Source: Streptomyces xantholiticus (lineage in GTDB: Bacteria > Actinomycetota > Actinomycetes > Streptomycetales > Streptomycetaceae). Taken from it: a stretch of DNA of 64,000 nt. The notes below the pieces were generated by a model. That model saw only the letters and a list, made by a program, of their open reading frames with translations, was not told where the DNA came from and did no database searches. The DNA lies in the NCBI RefSeq assembly GCF_014651015.1, contig NZ_BMWB01000010.1, positions 155,101-219,100 on the forward strand, read 5' to 3'. Below are positions 8,101 to 16,642 of the stretch, piece by piece (the first letter of the stretch is position 1; every line of letters begins with the position of its first letter). A program made the translations under genes and the position numbers.

Positions 8101-9216
8101 AAGCGGCGTGCCGACGCGGCGGAGCAGGCCGACCAGCTGATCGGCGAGGCACGGGCCGAGGCCGAGCGGATCACGACGGAGACCGCGGCGGAGACCGAGC
8201 GGCTGCGGGCGGACGCCACGAGCGACGCCGAGCGGCTGCGGGCCGAGGCGAACAGCGACGCGGAGCGGCTGCGTGCGGAAGCCTCGGAGACGGTCGGTTC
8301 CGCGCAGCAGGCGGCGGAACGAATCCGGGCCGAGGTCGAGCGGTACCGCGCAGAGACGGAGGCGGCGGCGGAGCAACTGCGCGCCGATGCCCGCGCGGAG
8401 GCCGACCGGCTGCTCGACGAGGCGCGCGAGGCGGCTGCCAAGCGCCGCGCGGACGCCGCCCAGCAGGCCGACCAGCTCATCGCCAAGGCCCAGGAGGAGG
8501 CGCTGCGCGCGGCCACCCAGGCCGAGGAGCAGGCCGACACGATGGTCGGCGCGGCCCGTAAGGAGGCCGAGCGGCTGGTCTCCGAGGCCACCGTGGAGGG
8601 CAACTCGCTGGTGGAGAAGGCGCGTGCGGACGCCGATGAGCTGCTCGTGGGGGCACGGCGCGACGCGACGGCCATAAGGGAGCGCGGCGAGGAGCTGCGG
8701 GCCCGGGTGGAGAGCGAGATCGAGGAGCTGCACGAGCGTGCTCGCCGGGAGACGGCGGAGCAGATGAAGACGGCCGGCGAACGCGTCGACAATCTGGTCA
8801 AGGCGGCCGAGGAGCAGCGGGCAGAGGCCGAGGCCAAGGCCAAGGAACTGCTGTCCGAGGCCAATTCGGAGGCGAGCAAGGTCAGGATCGCCGCCGTGAG
8901 GAAGGCGGAGGGCCTCCTGAAGGAGGCGGAGCAGAAGAAGGCCGAGCTGATCCGCGAGGGGGAGCGCGCGAAGGCGGAGGCCGACCGGGAGGCCGGACGC
9001 ACCGTGGACGAGGGCAAGCGGGAGCTGGACGTACTGGTGCGCAGGCGCGAGGACATCCAGGCGGAGATCTCCCGCGTCCAGGACGTCCTCGAGGCGTTGG
9101 AGTCGTTCGAGGCGCCGTCGGGCGGCAAGACGGCGGGAGGCGGCTCCGGCGGAGGTGTCAAGGCCGGTGCGTCGGCAGGGGGCACACGTTCGAGTGGCAA
9201 GTCGTCCGACGGCTAG
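5146..9216 (+). CDS. scy: Polarity-determinant coiled-coil protein Scy
   Basis: A 1356-aa protein that is almost wholly predicted coiled coil. It is dominated by Ala/Glu/Arg with countless EAERLRAEA-type segments from about residue 30 to 1310, ending in a Gly/Ser-rich tail. The N-terminus carries a heptad segment with FEAEMDRLKTEREKAV and VEVLRAKLHEARR, as in Scy of Streptomyces. Scy acts at hyphal tips as an assembly hub for DivIVA and FilP and sets tip number. The GTG at 5146 is chosen over in-frame codons from 5098 because coiled coil begins there and the upstream residues look non-coding. Identity is supported strongly by the adjacent filP. The repeated codons make the stretch prone to slippage or length variation. 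Confidence 0.93.
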   Translation: MRGYERQESHRADDDHLSRFEAEMDRLKTEREKAVQHAEDLGYQVEVLRAKLHEARRSLASRPAYDSADIGYQAEQLLRNAQIQADQLRQDAERELREVRAQTQRILQEHAEHQARLQAELHAEAVQRRQRLDQELAERRQTVESHVNENVAWAEQLRARSESQAHRLLEESRAEAEQALAAARAEAARIAEEARRRLGSEAETARAEAEAILLRARKDAERLLNAASNQAQEAATHAEQLRSSTTAESGQARQQAAELSRAAEQRMQEAEEKLREARAESEKLLSEAKESAAKQLSSAESVNEQRTRTAKAQIARLVEEATKESETLKAEAEQALADARAEAEKLVAAATEKARAAVAEDSAAALAKAARTAEEVLTKASEDAKATTRAASEEAERIKREAEAEADRLRGEAAEQADQLKGAAKDDTKEYRAKTVELQEEARRLRGEAEQLRAEAVAEGERIRGEARREAVQQIEEAASTAEELLNKARTDADELRSKATGDSEKVRTEAIERATTLRKQAEETLERTRAEAERLRAEAEEQADGVRQAAEAAAAELREGTERGIAARQADAAEELTRLHTEAQARLTAAEERLAEARAEGEQIRREAAEETERLRAEAGERLRALQEQAEQEAQRLRTEAAADASAARAEAEAVAVRLHSDAATEAERLRTEAQETADRVRAEAAAAAERVGTEAAEALAAAQEEAVRRRREAEETLDSARAEAGQERERAREQSEELLASARKRVEEAQTEAQRLVEEADRRATEMVVSAEQTAQQVRDSVNGLQEQAEQEIAGLRSAAEHSAERTRTEAQEEADRVRADAYAERERAAEDAGRLRARAQEETDAAQALAERTVTEAITEADRLRVDTAEYVQRMRTDAADALASAEQDAARTRAEARADANRIRSEAAEQADLLISEATSESERLRTEAAALRASADADATRLLTEAEQIKVDGEAEIEQMRAAVRADREQVLDEARQAADKRRADAAEQADQLIGEARAEAERITTETAAETERLRADATSDAERLRAEANSDAERLRAEASETVGSAQQAAERIRAEVERYRAETEAAAEQLRADARAEADRLLDEAREAAAKRRADAAQQADQLIAKAQEEALRAATQAEEQADTMVGAARKEAERLVSEATVEGNSLVEKARADADELLVGARRDATAIRERGEELRARVESEIEELHERARRETAEQMKTAGERVDNLVKAAEEQRAEAEAKAKELLSEANSEASKVRIAAVRKAEGLLKEAEQKKAELIREGERAKAEADREAGRTVDEGKRELDVLVRRREDIQAEISRVQDVLEALESFEAPSGGKTAGGGSGGGVKAGASAGGTRSSGKSSDG

Positions 9217-9330
9217 CCACTCAAAAGACTGCACATTCTCCAGATCAAACCGGCATCCGCTCGATGACACGCCGCTTCGGCCCCTAGGATTCCCTCTAAC
9301 ACCTCAGCCGGTCTCATTGACAGGAACCCC

Positions 9331-10269
9331 ATGAGCGACACTTCCTCCCCCTTCGGCTTCGAGCTCGTGCGGCGTGGTTACGACCGCGGTCAGGTGGACG
9401 ACCGCATTACCAAACTCGTCGCCGACCGTGATAGTGCTCTGGCCCGAATCACCTCTCTGGAAAAGCGCATCGAGGAGCTCCACCTCGAGACGCAGAACGC
9501 CCAGACCCAGGTCAACGACGCCGAGCCGTCGTACGCCGGTCTCGGTGCGCGCGTCGAGAAGATCCTCCGCCTCGCCGAGGAGGAGGCGAAGGACCTGCGC
9601 GAGGAGGCCCGTCGCGCCGCCGAGCAGCACCGCGAGCTCGCCGAGTCCGCCGCCCAGCAGGTGCGCAACGACGCCGAGTCGTTCGCCGCCGAGCGCAAGG
9701 CCAAGGCGGAGGACGAGGGCGTCCGTATCGTCGAGAAGGCGAAGGGCGAGGCCCAGACGCTGCGCAGCGAGGCACAGAAGGACGCACAGTCCAAGCGCGA
9801 GGAGGCGGACGCGCTCTTCGAGGAGACCCGCGCCAAGGCCGCCCAGGCAGCCGCGGACTTCGAGACCAACCTCGCCAAGCGCCGCGACCAGTCCGAGCGG
9901 GACCTGGCGTCGCGTCAGGCGAAGGCGGAGAAGCGGCTGGCGGAGATCGAGCACCGCGCCGAGCAGCTGCGCCTGGAGGCCGAGAAGCTGCGCACGGACG
10001 CGGAGCGCCGGGCCCGTCAGACGGTGGAGACGGCGCAGCGCCAGGCCGAGGACATCGTCGCCGACGCGAACGCGAAGGCCGACCGCATCCGCAGCGAATC
10101 GGAGCGCGAGCTGGCTGCGCTCACCAACCGCCGCGACTCGATCAACGCCCAGCTGACCAACGTCCGCGAGATGCTGGCGACGCTGACGGGTGCCGCGGTG
10201 GCCGCGGCGGGCACGCCCGCCGACGACGAGCCGATCTCCCGCGGGGTCCCGGCGCAGCAGTCCCGCTGA
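9331..10269 (+). CDS. filP: Filament-forming coiled-coil protein FilP
   Basis: A 312-aa protein, about the size known for Streptomyces FilP. It is an intermediate-filament-like protein that interacts with DivIVA and gives hyphae rigidity behind the tip. Residues 1-30 (FGFELVRRGYDRGQVDDRI) form a DivIVA-like N-terminal segment. A continuous Ala/Glu/Arg-rich coiled coil runs to about residue 280, then a short flexible tail. The start is an ATG with AGGA 5-6 nt upstream and a possible -10 (TAGGAT) near 9284. The 114-bp gap after scy and its own terminator suggest separate transcription, although function is shared with scy. Confidence 0.93.
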   Translation: MSDTSSPFGFELVRRGYDRGQVDDRITKLVADRDSALARITSLEKRIEELHLETQNAQTQVNDAEPSYAGLGARVEKILRLAEEEAKDLREEARRAAEQHRELAESAAQQVRNDAESFAAERKAKAEDEGVRIVEKAKGEAQTLRSEAQKDAQSKREEADALFEETRAKAAQAAADFETNLAKRRDQSERDLASRQAKAEKRLAEIEHRAEQLRLEAEKLRTDAERRARQTVETAQRQAEDIVADANAKADRIRSESERELAALTNRRDSINAQLTNVREMLATLTGAAVAAAGTPADDEPISRGVPAQQSR

Positions 10270-10294
10270 CGCCTCCGGGTCGGTCGTTCCTCAC

Positions 10295-10324
10295 GATGCC
10301 CGGTGCCTTGTGGCACCGGGCATC
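10295..10324 (+). terminator. Hairpin terminator after filP
   Basis: GATGCCCGGTGCC (10295-10307) and its exact complement GGCACCGGGCATC (10312-10324) form a 13-bp stem with a TTGT loop, 26 nt after the filP stop. There is no U-tract, as is usual in Streptomyces. Confidence 0.85.
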
Positions 10325-10412
10325 CGTGCGTCGTCGCCCGGGATGAGGAAGGGCCCCTTCGGCGTTGGGAGAACAGGTGGCGAGCCTTCGACGGCGCCCG
10401 TAGCGTGAGCGC

Positions 10413-11402
10413 ATGATCGAGCTCGAGGGTCTCACCAAACGCTTCGGAACGAAGGTCGCCGTCGACCATCTCTCCTTCACGGTGCGCCCGGGCGTGGTGA
10501 CCGGTTTCCTCGGCCCGAACGGGGCGGGCAAGTCCACGACGATGCGCATGATGCTCGACCTCGACAACCCCACCAGCGGGACGGTCCGGATCGACGGCAG
10601 GCACTACCGGGACCTCGACGAGCCGCTGAAGTACATCGGCGCCCTGCTCGACGCCAAGGCGATGCACGGCGGCCGCAGCGCGTACAACAACCTGCTCTGC
10701 CTGGCCCAGTCCAACCGGATTGCGGAGCGCCGCGTCGGCGAGGTGCTCGAGCTGGTCGGGCTGACGCCGGTGGCTCGGAAGAAGTCCAAAAGCTTCTCGA
10801 TGGGTATGGGCCAGCGGCTGGGAATCGCATCCGCGCTGCTGGGCGACCCGGAGATCCTGATGTTCGACGAACCGGTCAACGGTCTGGACCCGGAGGGAAT
10901 TCACTGGATCCGCAATCTGATGAAAACCCTCGCCCAGGAAGGCCGGACGATCTTCGTCTCCTCGCACCTCATGAGTGAAATGGCGCTGACAGCCGATCAC
11001 TTGATCGTGATCGGACAGGGCAAGTTGCTCGCCGACACGTCCATGGCCGATTTCATTCACAAGAACTCCCGCAGCTATGTACGGCTGCGTTCCCCCCAAC
11101 AGGAACAGCTGCGCGACGTCCTTCACGCGGCAGGTATGACGGCCGTCGAAACGGCGGGCGGCACGCTGGAGGTCGACGGCGCGAGCACGGAGCGACTGGG
11201 CGAACTCGCCGCCGAGCACCGGATCGTGCTGCACGAACTCAGCGCGCAGCGGGCCTCGCTCGAGGAGGCGTTCATGCAGATGACCGCAGGCGCCGTGGAG
11301 TACCACGCGCACTTGGCCCCCGGCGCGCCGCCGCCGGACGCCGCCGCCCCGCCCGCCGGCCACGGCGCCCCCCAGTGGGCCGCGCGCGACAAGGGAGCCT
11401 GA
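10413..11402 (+). CDS. ABC transporter ATP-binding protein, first pair
   Basis: A 329-aa ATPase of the ABC-2 (NatA/CcmA-like) export class. Walker A GPNGAGKS (34-41), a signature region reading SMGMGQRLG instead of LSGGQ, Walker B ILMFDEP and the switch His in FVSSHLMSEM are present. An accessory domain follows residue 215, then a Pro/Ala tail. The ATG at 10413 has a -10-like TAGCGT 6 nt upstream, consistent with a leaderless message. The permease starts 3 nt after the stop, so the two form an operon. Substrate is unknown. A second, closely similar ATPase/permease pair follows, which suggests tandem duplication. Confidence 0.9.
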   Translation: MIELEGLTKRFGTKVAVDHLSFTVRPGVVTGFLGPNGAGKSTTMRMMLDLDNPTSGTVRIDGRHYRDLDEPLKYIGALLDAKAMHGGRSAYNNLLCLAQSNRIAERRVGEVLELVGLTPVARKKSKSFSMGMGQRLGIASALLGDPEILMFDEPVNGLDPEGIHWIRNLMKTLAQEGRTIFVSSHLMSEMALTADHLIVIGQGKLLADTSMADFIHKNSRSYVRLRSPQQEQLRDVLHAAGMTAVETAGGTLEVDGASTERLGELAAEHRIVLHELSAQRASLEEAFMQMTAGAVEYHAHLAPGAPPPDAAAPPAGHGAPQWAARDKGA

Positions 11403-11405
11403 CCC

Positions 11406-12185
11406 ATGGCCTCGACACCCGCCGTCCTGCAGTCCGAATGGACCAAGATCCGTACGGTCTCGTCGACGCGCTGGACGCTGATCAGCGCCCTTGCCGTGAC
11501 GGTCGCGCTGAGCGCGGCCCTGTGCGCCCTGATGAACGCGACGTTCGACGATCTGCCCGCCACCGAGCGGCTGACGTTCGACCCGACGCTCATCAGCTTC
11601 TCCGGGATGGTGCTCGGGCAGCTGGCGATGGTCGTCTTCGGCGTCCTCGTCGTCGGCACCGAGTACAGCTCCGGCATGATCCGCACCTCGCTGGCCGCCG
11701 TACCGCAACGCGCGACCTTCATCTTCAGCAAGATCACGGTGGCCGGGCTGCTGGCGCTCGTGGTCGGGATGGCGACCAGCTTCCTGACCTTCTTCCTCGG
11801 CCAGGCGCTGCTCGGCGAGCACCGTACGACGATCGGCGAGGAGAACGTGCTGCGGGCCGTCGTCGGCGGCGGCCTCTACATGGGGCTGATGGCGATCTTC
11901 TCGATGGGTGTCGCCACGATGCTGCGCAGCTCGATGCTGTCGCTGGGCATCCTGATGCCGTTCTTCTTCCTGGTCTCGCAGATCCTCTCCGCGGTCCCGG
12001 GCGCCAAGGACGTAGCGCGCTACTTCCCCGACCAGGCCGGCGCGAAGATCATGCAGGTGGTTCCGAACGCCATGAACAGCGGGGACTCGCCGTACGGTCC
12101 ATGGACGGGCCTCGGCATCATGCTCCTGTGGGTCGTCGCGGCGCTGGTGGGCGGCTTCCTCGTACTGAAGAAGCGGGACGCGTAG
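11406..12185 (+). CDS. ABC-2 type permease, first pair
   Basis: A 259-aa membrane protein with about six hydrophobic helices (for example near residues 20-40, 60-85, 105-130, 145-165, 180-195 and 235-252). It begins with the SEWTKIRTVSSTRWTL segment typical of ABC-2 permeases and carries GTEYSSGMIRTSLAAVPQR, the conserved cytosolic loop. It partners the ATPase ending 3 nt upstream. The transported substrate cannot be read from sequence. A 146-bp gap with a probable promoter separates it from the next pair. Confidence 0.9.
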   Translation: MASTPAVLQSEWTKIRTVSSTRWTLISALAVTVALSAALCALMNATFDDLPATERLTFDPTLISFSGMVLGQLAMVVFGVLVVGTEYSSGMIRTSLAAVPQRATFIFSKITVAGLLALVVGMATSFLTFFLGQALLGEHRTTIGEENVLRAVVGGGLYMGLMAIFSMGVATMLRSSMLSLGILMPFFFLVSQILSAVPGAKDVARYFPDQAGAKIMQVVPNAMNSGDSPYGPWTGLGIMLLWVVAALVGGFLVLKKRDA

Positions 12186-12331
12186 CGCCGAAGAAGCCCG
12201 CAGGCCGAGCGACGCCGCATCGTTACGCCTTGGCCGGAACCACCGTGCCCCGGTTATCCTCCTACCACTTACGGGGGCGTACGGCTGCATTGCCTGTGCC
12301 CCGACGACCCGAAAGTCGATGGGGCTGGAGA

Positions 12332-13513
12332 ATGATCGAGGCAGTCGGCCTGACAAAGCGCTACGGCGCCAAGACGGCCGTGTACAACCTTTCCTTCCAG
12401 GTGCGGCCAGGGGCCGTGACCGGTTTCCTCGGCCCCAACGGCGCCGGTAAGTCCACCACCATGCGCATGATCCTCGGCCTGGACCGGCCGACGTCGGGTC
12501 AGGTCACGATCGGCGGCCGCCCCTTCCGGCAGCTGCCGAACGCGCCCCGGCAGGTCGGCGCCCTGCTCGACGCCAAGGCCGTGCACGGCGGCCGCAGCGC
12601 CCGCAACCATCTGCTGTCGCTGGCGCAGCTCTCCGGCATCCCCGCGCGCCGGGTCGACGAGGTGCTCGGTGTCGTGGGCCTGCACGACGTCGCCAAGAAG
12701 CGGTCCAAGGGCTTCTCGCTCGGCATGGGCCAGCGGCTCGGCATCGCCGCGGCGCTGCTCGGCGACCCTCAGGTGCTGCTCTTCGACGAGCCGGTCAACG
12801 GGCTCGACCCCGAGGGCATCCTGTGGGTGCGCAACCTGATGAAGCAGCTGGCCGCAGAGGGCCGGACGGTCTTCGTCTCCTCGCACCTGATGAGCGAGAT
12901 GGCACTGACCGCCGACCATCTGATCGTGATCGGGCGCGGCCAGCTCATGGCCGACATGAGCGTGAAGGACTTCATCTCGCACAACTCGGCGGACTTCGCC
13001 CGGGTTCGCACGCCCCACACGGAGCCGCAGCAGCGCGAGAAGCTCCTCGCCGCGCTGACCGAGGCGGGCGGCCAGGTGCTGTCCGAGCCCGACGGCGCGC
13101 TGCGGGTCACCGGCCTGCCGCTGCCGCGCATCAGCGACGTGGCGCACGAGGCGGACGTACGGCTGTGGGAGCTGTCGCCGCACCAGGCCTCCCTCGAGGA
13201 GGCGTACATGCGGATGACGCAGGGCGCGGTGGACTACCGCTCCACCGCGGACGAGAAGTCGGGTCTGATGCAGCAGCCGCCGGTGGGGTACGTCCCGCCG
13301 CAGCCGCACATCCCGGAGGTGCCGCAGCAGGGGTTCTACGCCCCGCCGCCGCCCCAGTCGGGCCACAACCCGTACGCGGCGTCCGTGCCGCCGGCCGGGC
13401 CCACCGCGCCGGCCGCCCCTGCCGCGCCGGCCGCCCCTGCCGCTCCGGCTCCGCCCGCCGGTCCCCCGGCCGCCGCCCCCGCCGACCTGACCAAGCCCGA
13501 GGACGCACGATGA
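12332..13513 (+). CDS. ABC transporter ATP-binding protein, second pair
   Basis: A 393-aa paralogue of the ATPase at 10413. Walker A GPNGAGKS lies at 34-41, the signature reads SLGMGQRLG and Walker B reads VLLFDEP, so both paralogues share the unusual GMGQ signature. Its C-terminal extension of about 85 residues is rich in Pro, Ala, Gln and Tyr (repeats of PAAPA) and is likely disordered. The ATG at 12332 is chosen because homology to the first copy starts there; GGAG is close upstream and GGGG lies at 12321. The stop overlaps the next start (ATGA), indicating translational coupling to the permease. Confidence 0.9.
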   Translation: MIEAVGLTKRYGAKTAVYNLSFQVRPGAVTGFLGPNGAGKSTTMRMILGLDRPTSGQVTIGGRPFRQLPNAPRQVGALLDAKAVHGGRSARNHLLSLAQLSGIPARRVDEVLGVVGLHDVAKKRSKGFSLGMGQRLGIAAALLGDPQVLLFDEPVNGLDPEGILWVRNLMKQLAAEGRTVFVSSHLMSEMALTADHLIVIGRGQLMADMSVKDFISHNSADFARVRTPHTEPQQREKLLAALTEAGGQVLSEPDGALRVTGLPLPRISDVAHEADVRLWELSPHQASLEEAYMRMTQGAVDYRSTADEKSGLMQQPPVGYVPPQPHIPEVPQQGFYAPPPPQSGHNPYAASVPPAGPTAPAAPAAPAAPAAPAPPAGPPAAAPADLTKPEDAR

Positions 13514-14337
13514 GCACCCCCTACCAGCAGCCCGGTTCGTACGCTTCCCCGATCCCGGTGCGCGGGGCCCACCTCGGTGACGCGCTCGCCTCCGAGTGGA
13601 CGAAGATCCGTTCCGTGCGCTCCACGATCTGGACGCTGAGCGTCATGATCGTGCTCGTCCTCGGTATCGGCCTGGCGGTCGCCGCACTCGTCTCCGCCGC
13701 CGGCGAATCGGCGGAACTGGGCGACGAGTCCGTGCTCGCCATGGGCTTCTTCGGCATCCTGCCCGGCTCCATCTGCGTGATGACCCTGGGCGTGCTCACC
13801 ATCTCCTCCGAGTACGGCACCGGAATGATCCGCACGACGCTGACGGCCTGCCCGAGCCGCGGCCGGGTGCTGACCGCCAAGGCGGCCGTGTTCTTCCTGC
13901 TGGTCTTCGCCATCACGACCGTGACGGCCGGTCTCGTGGCCGTGATGCAGAACGCGATGGTGGAGGCCGGCGAGCCCACCGGTGACGAATGGCTGCGCGC
14001 CACCGTCGGTGTGGGGCTCTACGTAGCCTCGCTGGGGCTGCTCTCACTGGCCGTGGGCGGCATGCTGCGGCACTCGGCGGGTGCGATCACCACCATGATC
14101 GGCCTGATGCTGCTGCCGCTGGTCGCAGCGATGTTCATGTTCTCGGAGTCGCTGCAGGACGTGCAGGAGTTCCTGCTGGAGTGGGCGATCCCGAGCCAGC
14201 TCATCGGCATCTACGGCGAGGCGGCGGCCGGCGGGGGCTCCGGTCCGATCGGCTGGGAGCCCGTGGGGATCATGCTCGGCCTCTCGCTCGTCGCCCTCGG
14301 CGGGGCGTACGCGACGATGAGCAGCCGCGACGTGTGA
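13510..14337 (+). CDS. ABC-2 type permease, second pair
   Basis: A 275-aa multi-spanning protein. Its ATG lies inside the ATGA overlap with the ATPase stop. A short Pro/Tyr-rich head is followed by SEWTKIRSVRSTIWTLSV, the same motif as the first permease, then about six membrane helices and the loop SSEYGTGMIRTTLTACPSR. It works with the overlapping ATPase as an exporter of unknown substrate. The next gene is convergent only 10 bp away, so transcription must end inside or just after this gene. Confidence 0.9.
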   Translation: MSTPYQQPGSYASPIPVRGAHLGDALASEWTKIRSVRSTIWTLSVMIVLVLGIGLAVAALVSAAGESAELGDESVLAMGFFGILPGSICVMTLGVLTISSEYGTGMIRTTLTACPSRGRVLTAKAAVFFLLVFAITTVTAGLVAVMQNAMVEAGEPTGDEWLRATVGVGLYVASLGLLSLAVGGMLRHSAGAITTMIGLMLLPLVAAMFMFSESLQDVQEFLLEWAIPSQLIGIYGEAAAGGGSGPIGWEPVGIMLGLSLVALGGAYATMSSRDV

Positions 14338-14347
14338 GGACGCGCGG

Positions 14348-14677
14348 CTAATACCGCGGCGCGTTCCTGGACCGCTGCACCTTGGAGGTGCGGCGGTCCT
14401 TCGCGTTCCAGCACGCCTTGTGCCAGTGGCGGCGGTCGTCCACGCCGCCGTGCTCGGGCCAGGCCACCACGTGCGGCATGCCGGAGGCGATCTCCTGGTC
14501 GCACCCCGGGCAGCGGTACGTCTTGCCGGCGGCACTTGCCCCCGCGACATGACGCACCGACCACTCCTCGCCCTGCCAGGACTCGCTACGCCCGAAGCCG
14601 CCGTACCGGCCGGCGGCGTCGCCGGCTCGCTGGGTCGGCTTCTCGCCGCCTCGGGGGCGGTTACGGCGCGGGGACAC
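14348..14677 (-). CDS. Small zinc-ribbon-like hypothetical protein
   Basis: A 109-aa protein with a basic, Arg-rich N-terminus and a C-terminal half carrying CPGCDQEI, then PHVVAWPEHG and HWHKACW. The two CxxC cysteines plus later His/Cys residues could bind zinc. The GTG at 14677 is chosen for the AGG about 8 nt upstream; longer starts add non-coding-like residues. Such proteins are conserved in Streptomyces as hypothetical proteins of unknown role. It converges with the permease gene. The longer minus-strand extension to 14776 is not supported. Confidence 0.65.
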   Translation of the reverse strand: MSPRRNRPRGGEKPTQRAGDAAGRYGGFGRSESWQGEEWSVRHVAGASAAGKTYRCPGCDQEIASGMPHVVAWPEHGGVDDRRHWHKACWNAKDRRTSKVQRSRNAPRY

Positions 14678-14892
14678 GGGACACCTCACGGGGCAGGACC
14701 GGACGGATTGCCCCTCCAGCGTAAGGGCCCGGGTACCCGCGCCCGGCCCGCAGCGCAGCGGAAGCACCTGCTGCATCAGAGGCAGTTACCGGAAAATCGC
14801 AACAACTTCACTCTCGGCCGTGCCTTTGGCACGTGTCAGGCGTTATTGCCTGTAGGGGGAGTGACGCGTCGGCCGCAAGGAGGCAGAAGGCG

Positions 14893-15924
14893 ATGCGCGT
14901 TGGAACTTTCGTACTGGCAGCACAGTTCCCGGGTCAGGGGCAGGGGGAGGCACTGCACCGGGCGGTGCGGTCCGCCGAGGTGGCGGAGGAAGCGGGCCTC
15001 GACGCCGTGTGGCTGGCCGAGCACCACTTCGTGCCGTACGGCGTGTGCCCGTCCGCCACGACCCTCGCGGCGCTGCTGCTCGGCCGCACCCGCCGGATCC
15101 AGGTGGGCACCGCGGTGAGCGTCCTGCCGAGCACGCATCCTGTGGCACTCGGCGAGCAGGCGGCGCTGCTCCACCTCACCTCCGGCGGACGGTTCGTGCT
15201 CGGCGTGGGGCGCGGCGGGCCCTGGGTCGACCTGGAGGTCTTCGGCGCCGGCCTGGCGGCCTACGAGGAGGGCTTCCCGGAATCCCTGGATCTGCTGCTT
15301 CGCTGGCTCCGCGAGCCCCGGGTGGGCGCCGTCGGCGAGCGGTTCGCCTTCCGGGAGGTCGCGGTCGTCCCCCGCTGCGAGGAACTGATCGACGGACCGC
15401 CGGGCGGCCCGGAGGTCGTCGTCGCGTGCACGTCCCCGAAGAGCGTCAGGCTGGCCGCGGAGCGCGGTCTGCCGATGCTCCTCGGCATGCACTGCGGCGA
15501 CGAGGAGAAGGCCGACATGATCGCCCTGTGGCGTGAACACGCGCTGGCGGCGGGCCACTGTGCCGACCGGATCACCGGAGCCGGACACGTCTCGGCGGGT
15601 GTCGTCCAGATCGCCGACCGCACCGACGAGGCCGTCGAGACCCTCGTCAAGGCGATGCCGGGCTGGCTGAAGCAGGGGCTGGACGCGCATGTGACCGTCG
15701 ACGGCCGGCACCGCGCGATGCGCGACCCCGTCGCGTACACGGAACTGCTCTGCTCCCTGCACCCGGTGGGGCCGCCGCGCCTCGCCGCGGACCGCCTCGC
15801 GGCGACCGCGGAGCGCACCGGCATCACCCGCTTCGCGCTGCTGGCCGAGGGCTCGGGCGACCTCGCCGCCACCGAGGAGAACGTACGGCGGGTGGGCGCG
15901 GAGGTGCTGCCGCTGCTCGGCTGA
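14893..15924 (+). CDS. LLM-class flavin-dependent oxidoreductase
   Basis: A 343-aa luciferase-like TIM-barrel protein of normal family length. Typical segments are AEHHFVPYG, the strand ending QVGTAVSVLPSTHPV, and GGRFVLGVGRGGPW. These enzymes use reduced flavin (FMNH2 or F420H2); the cofactor and substrate cannot be told here. The ATG at 14893 has AGAAGG immediately upstream. It stands alone, with a promoter-like region and a small GTGCC/GGCAC hairpin near 14820. The neighbours do not suggest a pathway. Confidence 0.85.
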   Translation: MRVGTFVLAAQFPGQGQGEALHRAVRSAEVAEEAGLDAVWLAEHHFVPYGVCPSATTLAALLLGRTRRIQVGTAVSVLPSTHPVALGEQAALLHLTSGGRFVLGVGRGGPWVDLEVFGAGLAAYEEGFPESLDLLLRWLREPRVGAVGERFAFREVAVVPRCEELIDGPPGGPEVVVACTSPKSVRLAAERGLPMLLGMHCGDEEKADMIALWREHALAAGHCADRITGAGHVSAGVVQIADRTDEAVETLVKAMPGWLKQGLDAHVTVDGRHRAMRDPVAYTELLCSLHPVGPPRLAADRLAATAERTGITRFALLAEGSGDLAATEENVRRVGAEVLPLLG

Positions 15925-16005
15925 ATCCCTCGACATGGCGACGTCAAGTGCCGCCGCTCCGACACCGGTCGAACCTCCCGCGGTGCGGAGCGGCAGCAGA
16001 AGACT

Positions 16006-16398
16006 TCAGCAGTCGCGCAGTTCGGGCGACTGATTGAGCAACTGTCCCCGGATCGAGGTGAAGCGGGCGAGCCGCTCGTCGACCGAGGAGTCCAGCGGGA
16101 ACACCGCGACGCGGTGGCAGTTCTGGAATGCCAGACGCACTCCGAAGTGCCGCTGGAGCGCTCCACGAATCGCGTCACTCGCGAGCGCTCGCAGCAGCTG
16201 ACCACGTGCCTGCTCGTCCGGCGGAGGCGTCTGGTTGTCGGCGAACTCGCCGCCGTCCACCTTCAGCTGAGCCACCAGAGAACTGATCATCTCCCATGCG
16301 TAGGGCAGGGAGGTCCGGACGCAGTCGACGAAAGCTGCTTCGTCGACCTCGCCTCGCTCGGCCTGTTCCAACAGCGCCGGTGAGACGTCGAGCGACAT
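16006..16398 (-). CDS. SCO5389-like conserved hypothetical protein
   Basis: A 130-aa acidic, probably helical cytosolic protein beginning MSLDVSPALLEQAERGEVD. It contains FVDCVRTSLPYAWEMIS and a C-terminal FPLDSSVDERLARF segment. The ATG at 16398 is preceded by GAGGAGA at good spacing. From memory it matches the actinobacterial SCO5389 family, a nucS neighbour in Streptomyces with no assigned function. No catalytic motif or membrane segment is evident. It is divergent from nucS, sharing a 244-bp upstream region. Confidence 0.8.
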   Translation of the reverse strand: MSLDVSPALLEQAERGEVDEAAFVDCVRTSLPYAWEMISSLVAQLKVDGGEFADNQTPPPDEQARGQLLRALASDAIRGALQRHFGVRLAFQNCHRVAVFPLDSSVDERLARFTSIRGQLLNQSPELRDC

Positions 16399-16642
16399 GG
16401 GTTCTCCTCTCGCGGCCCCGCGAAACGGGGCCTTACGGGCAGGGAGGGAGGAAGCGAACCATACGACGGCATACCAAAGCTGTACGGCGACGCAGAGTGC
16501 ACGGCCGACAACCTCCCGTCTTCCACGGTAAGTGCGCCGACTTGAGCGCACCAGGAGATTGGGAGCACAACCGGCCAAATAACGAGGGCCGCATCCGGGG
16601 CGAATCGCGCGGTGTGGCGTGAGTCGAGTAGCGTTGCCGACC

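Noticed and set aside
5146..9216. Apparent DNA tandem repeats within scy
   Set aside because: They come from the repeated coiled-coil codons (GAGGCC, CGG, GCG) and not from an independent repeat element.
14678..14776. N-terminal extension of the zinc-ribbon-like protein
   Set aside because: No ribosome site, and the composition changes at the chosen GTG.
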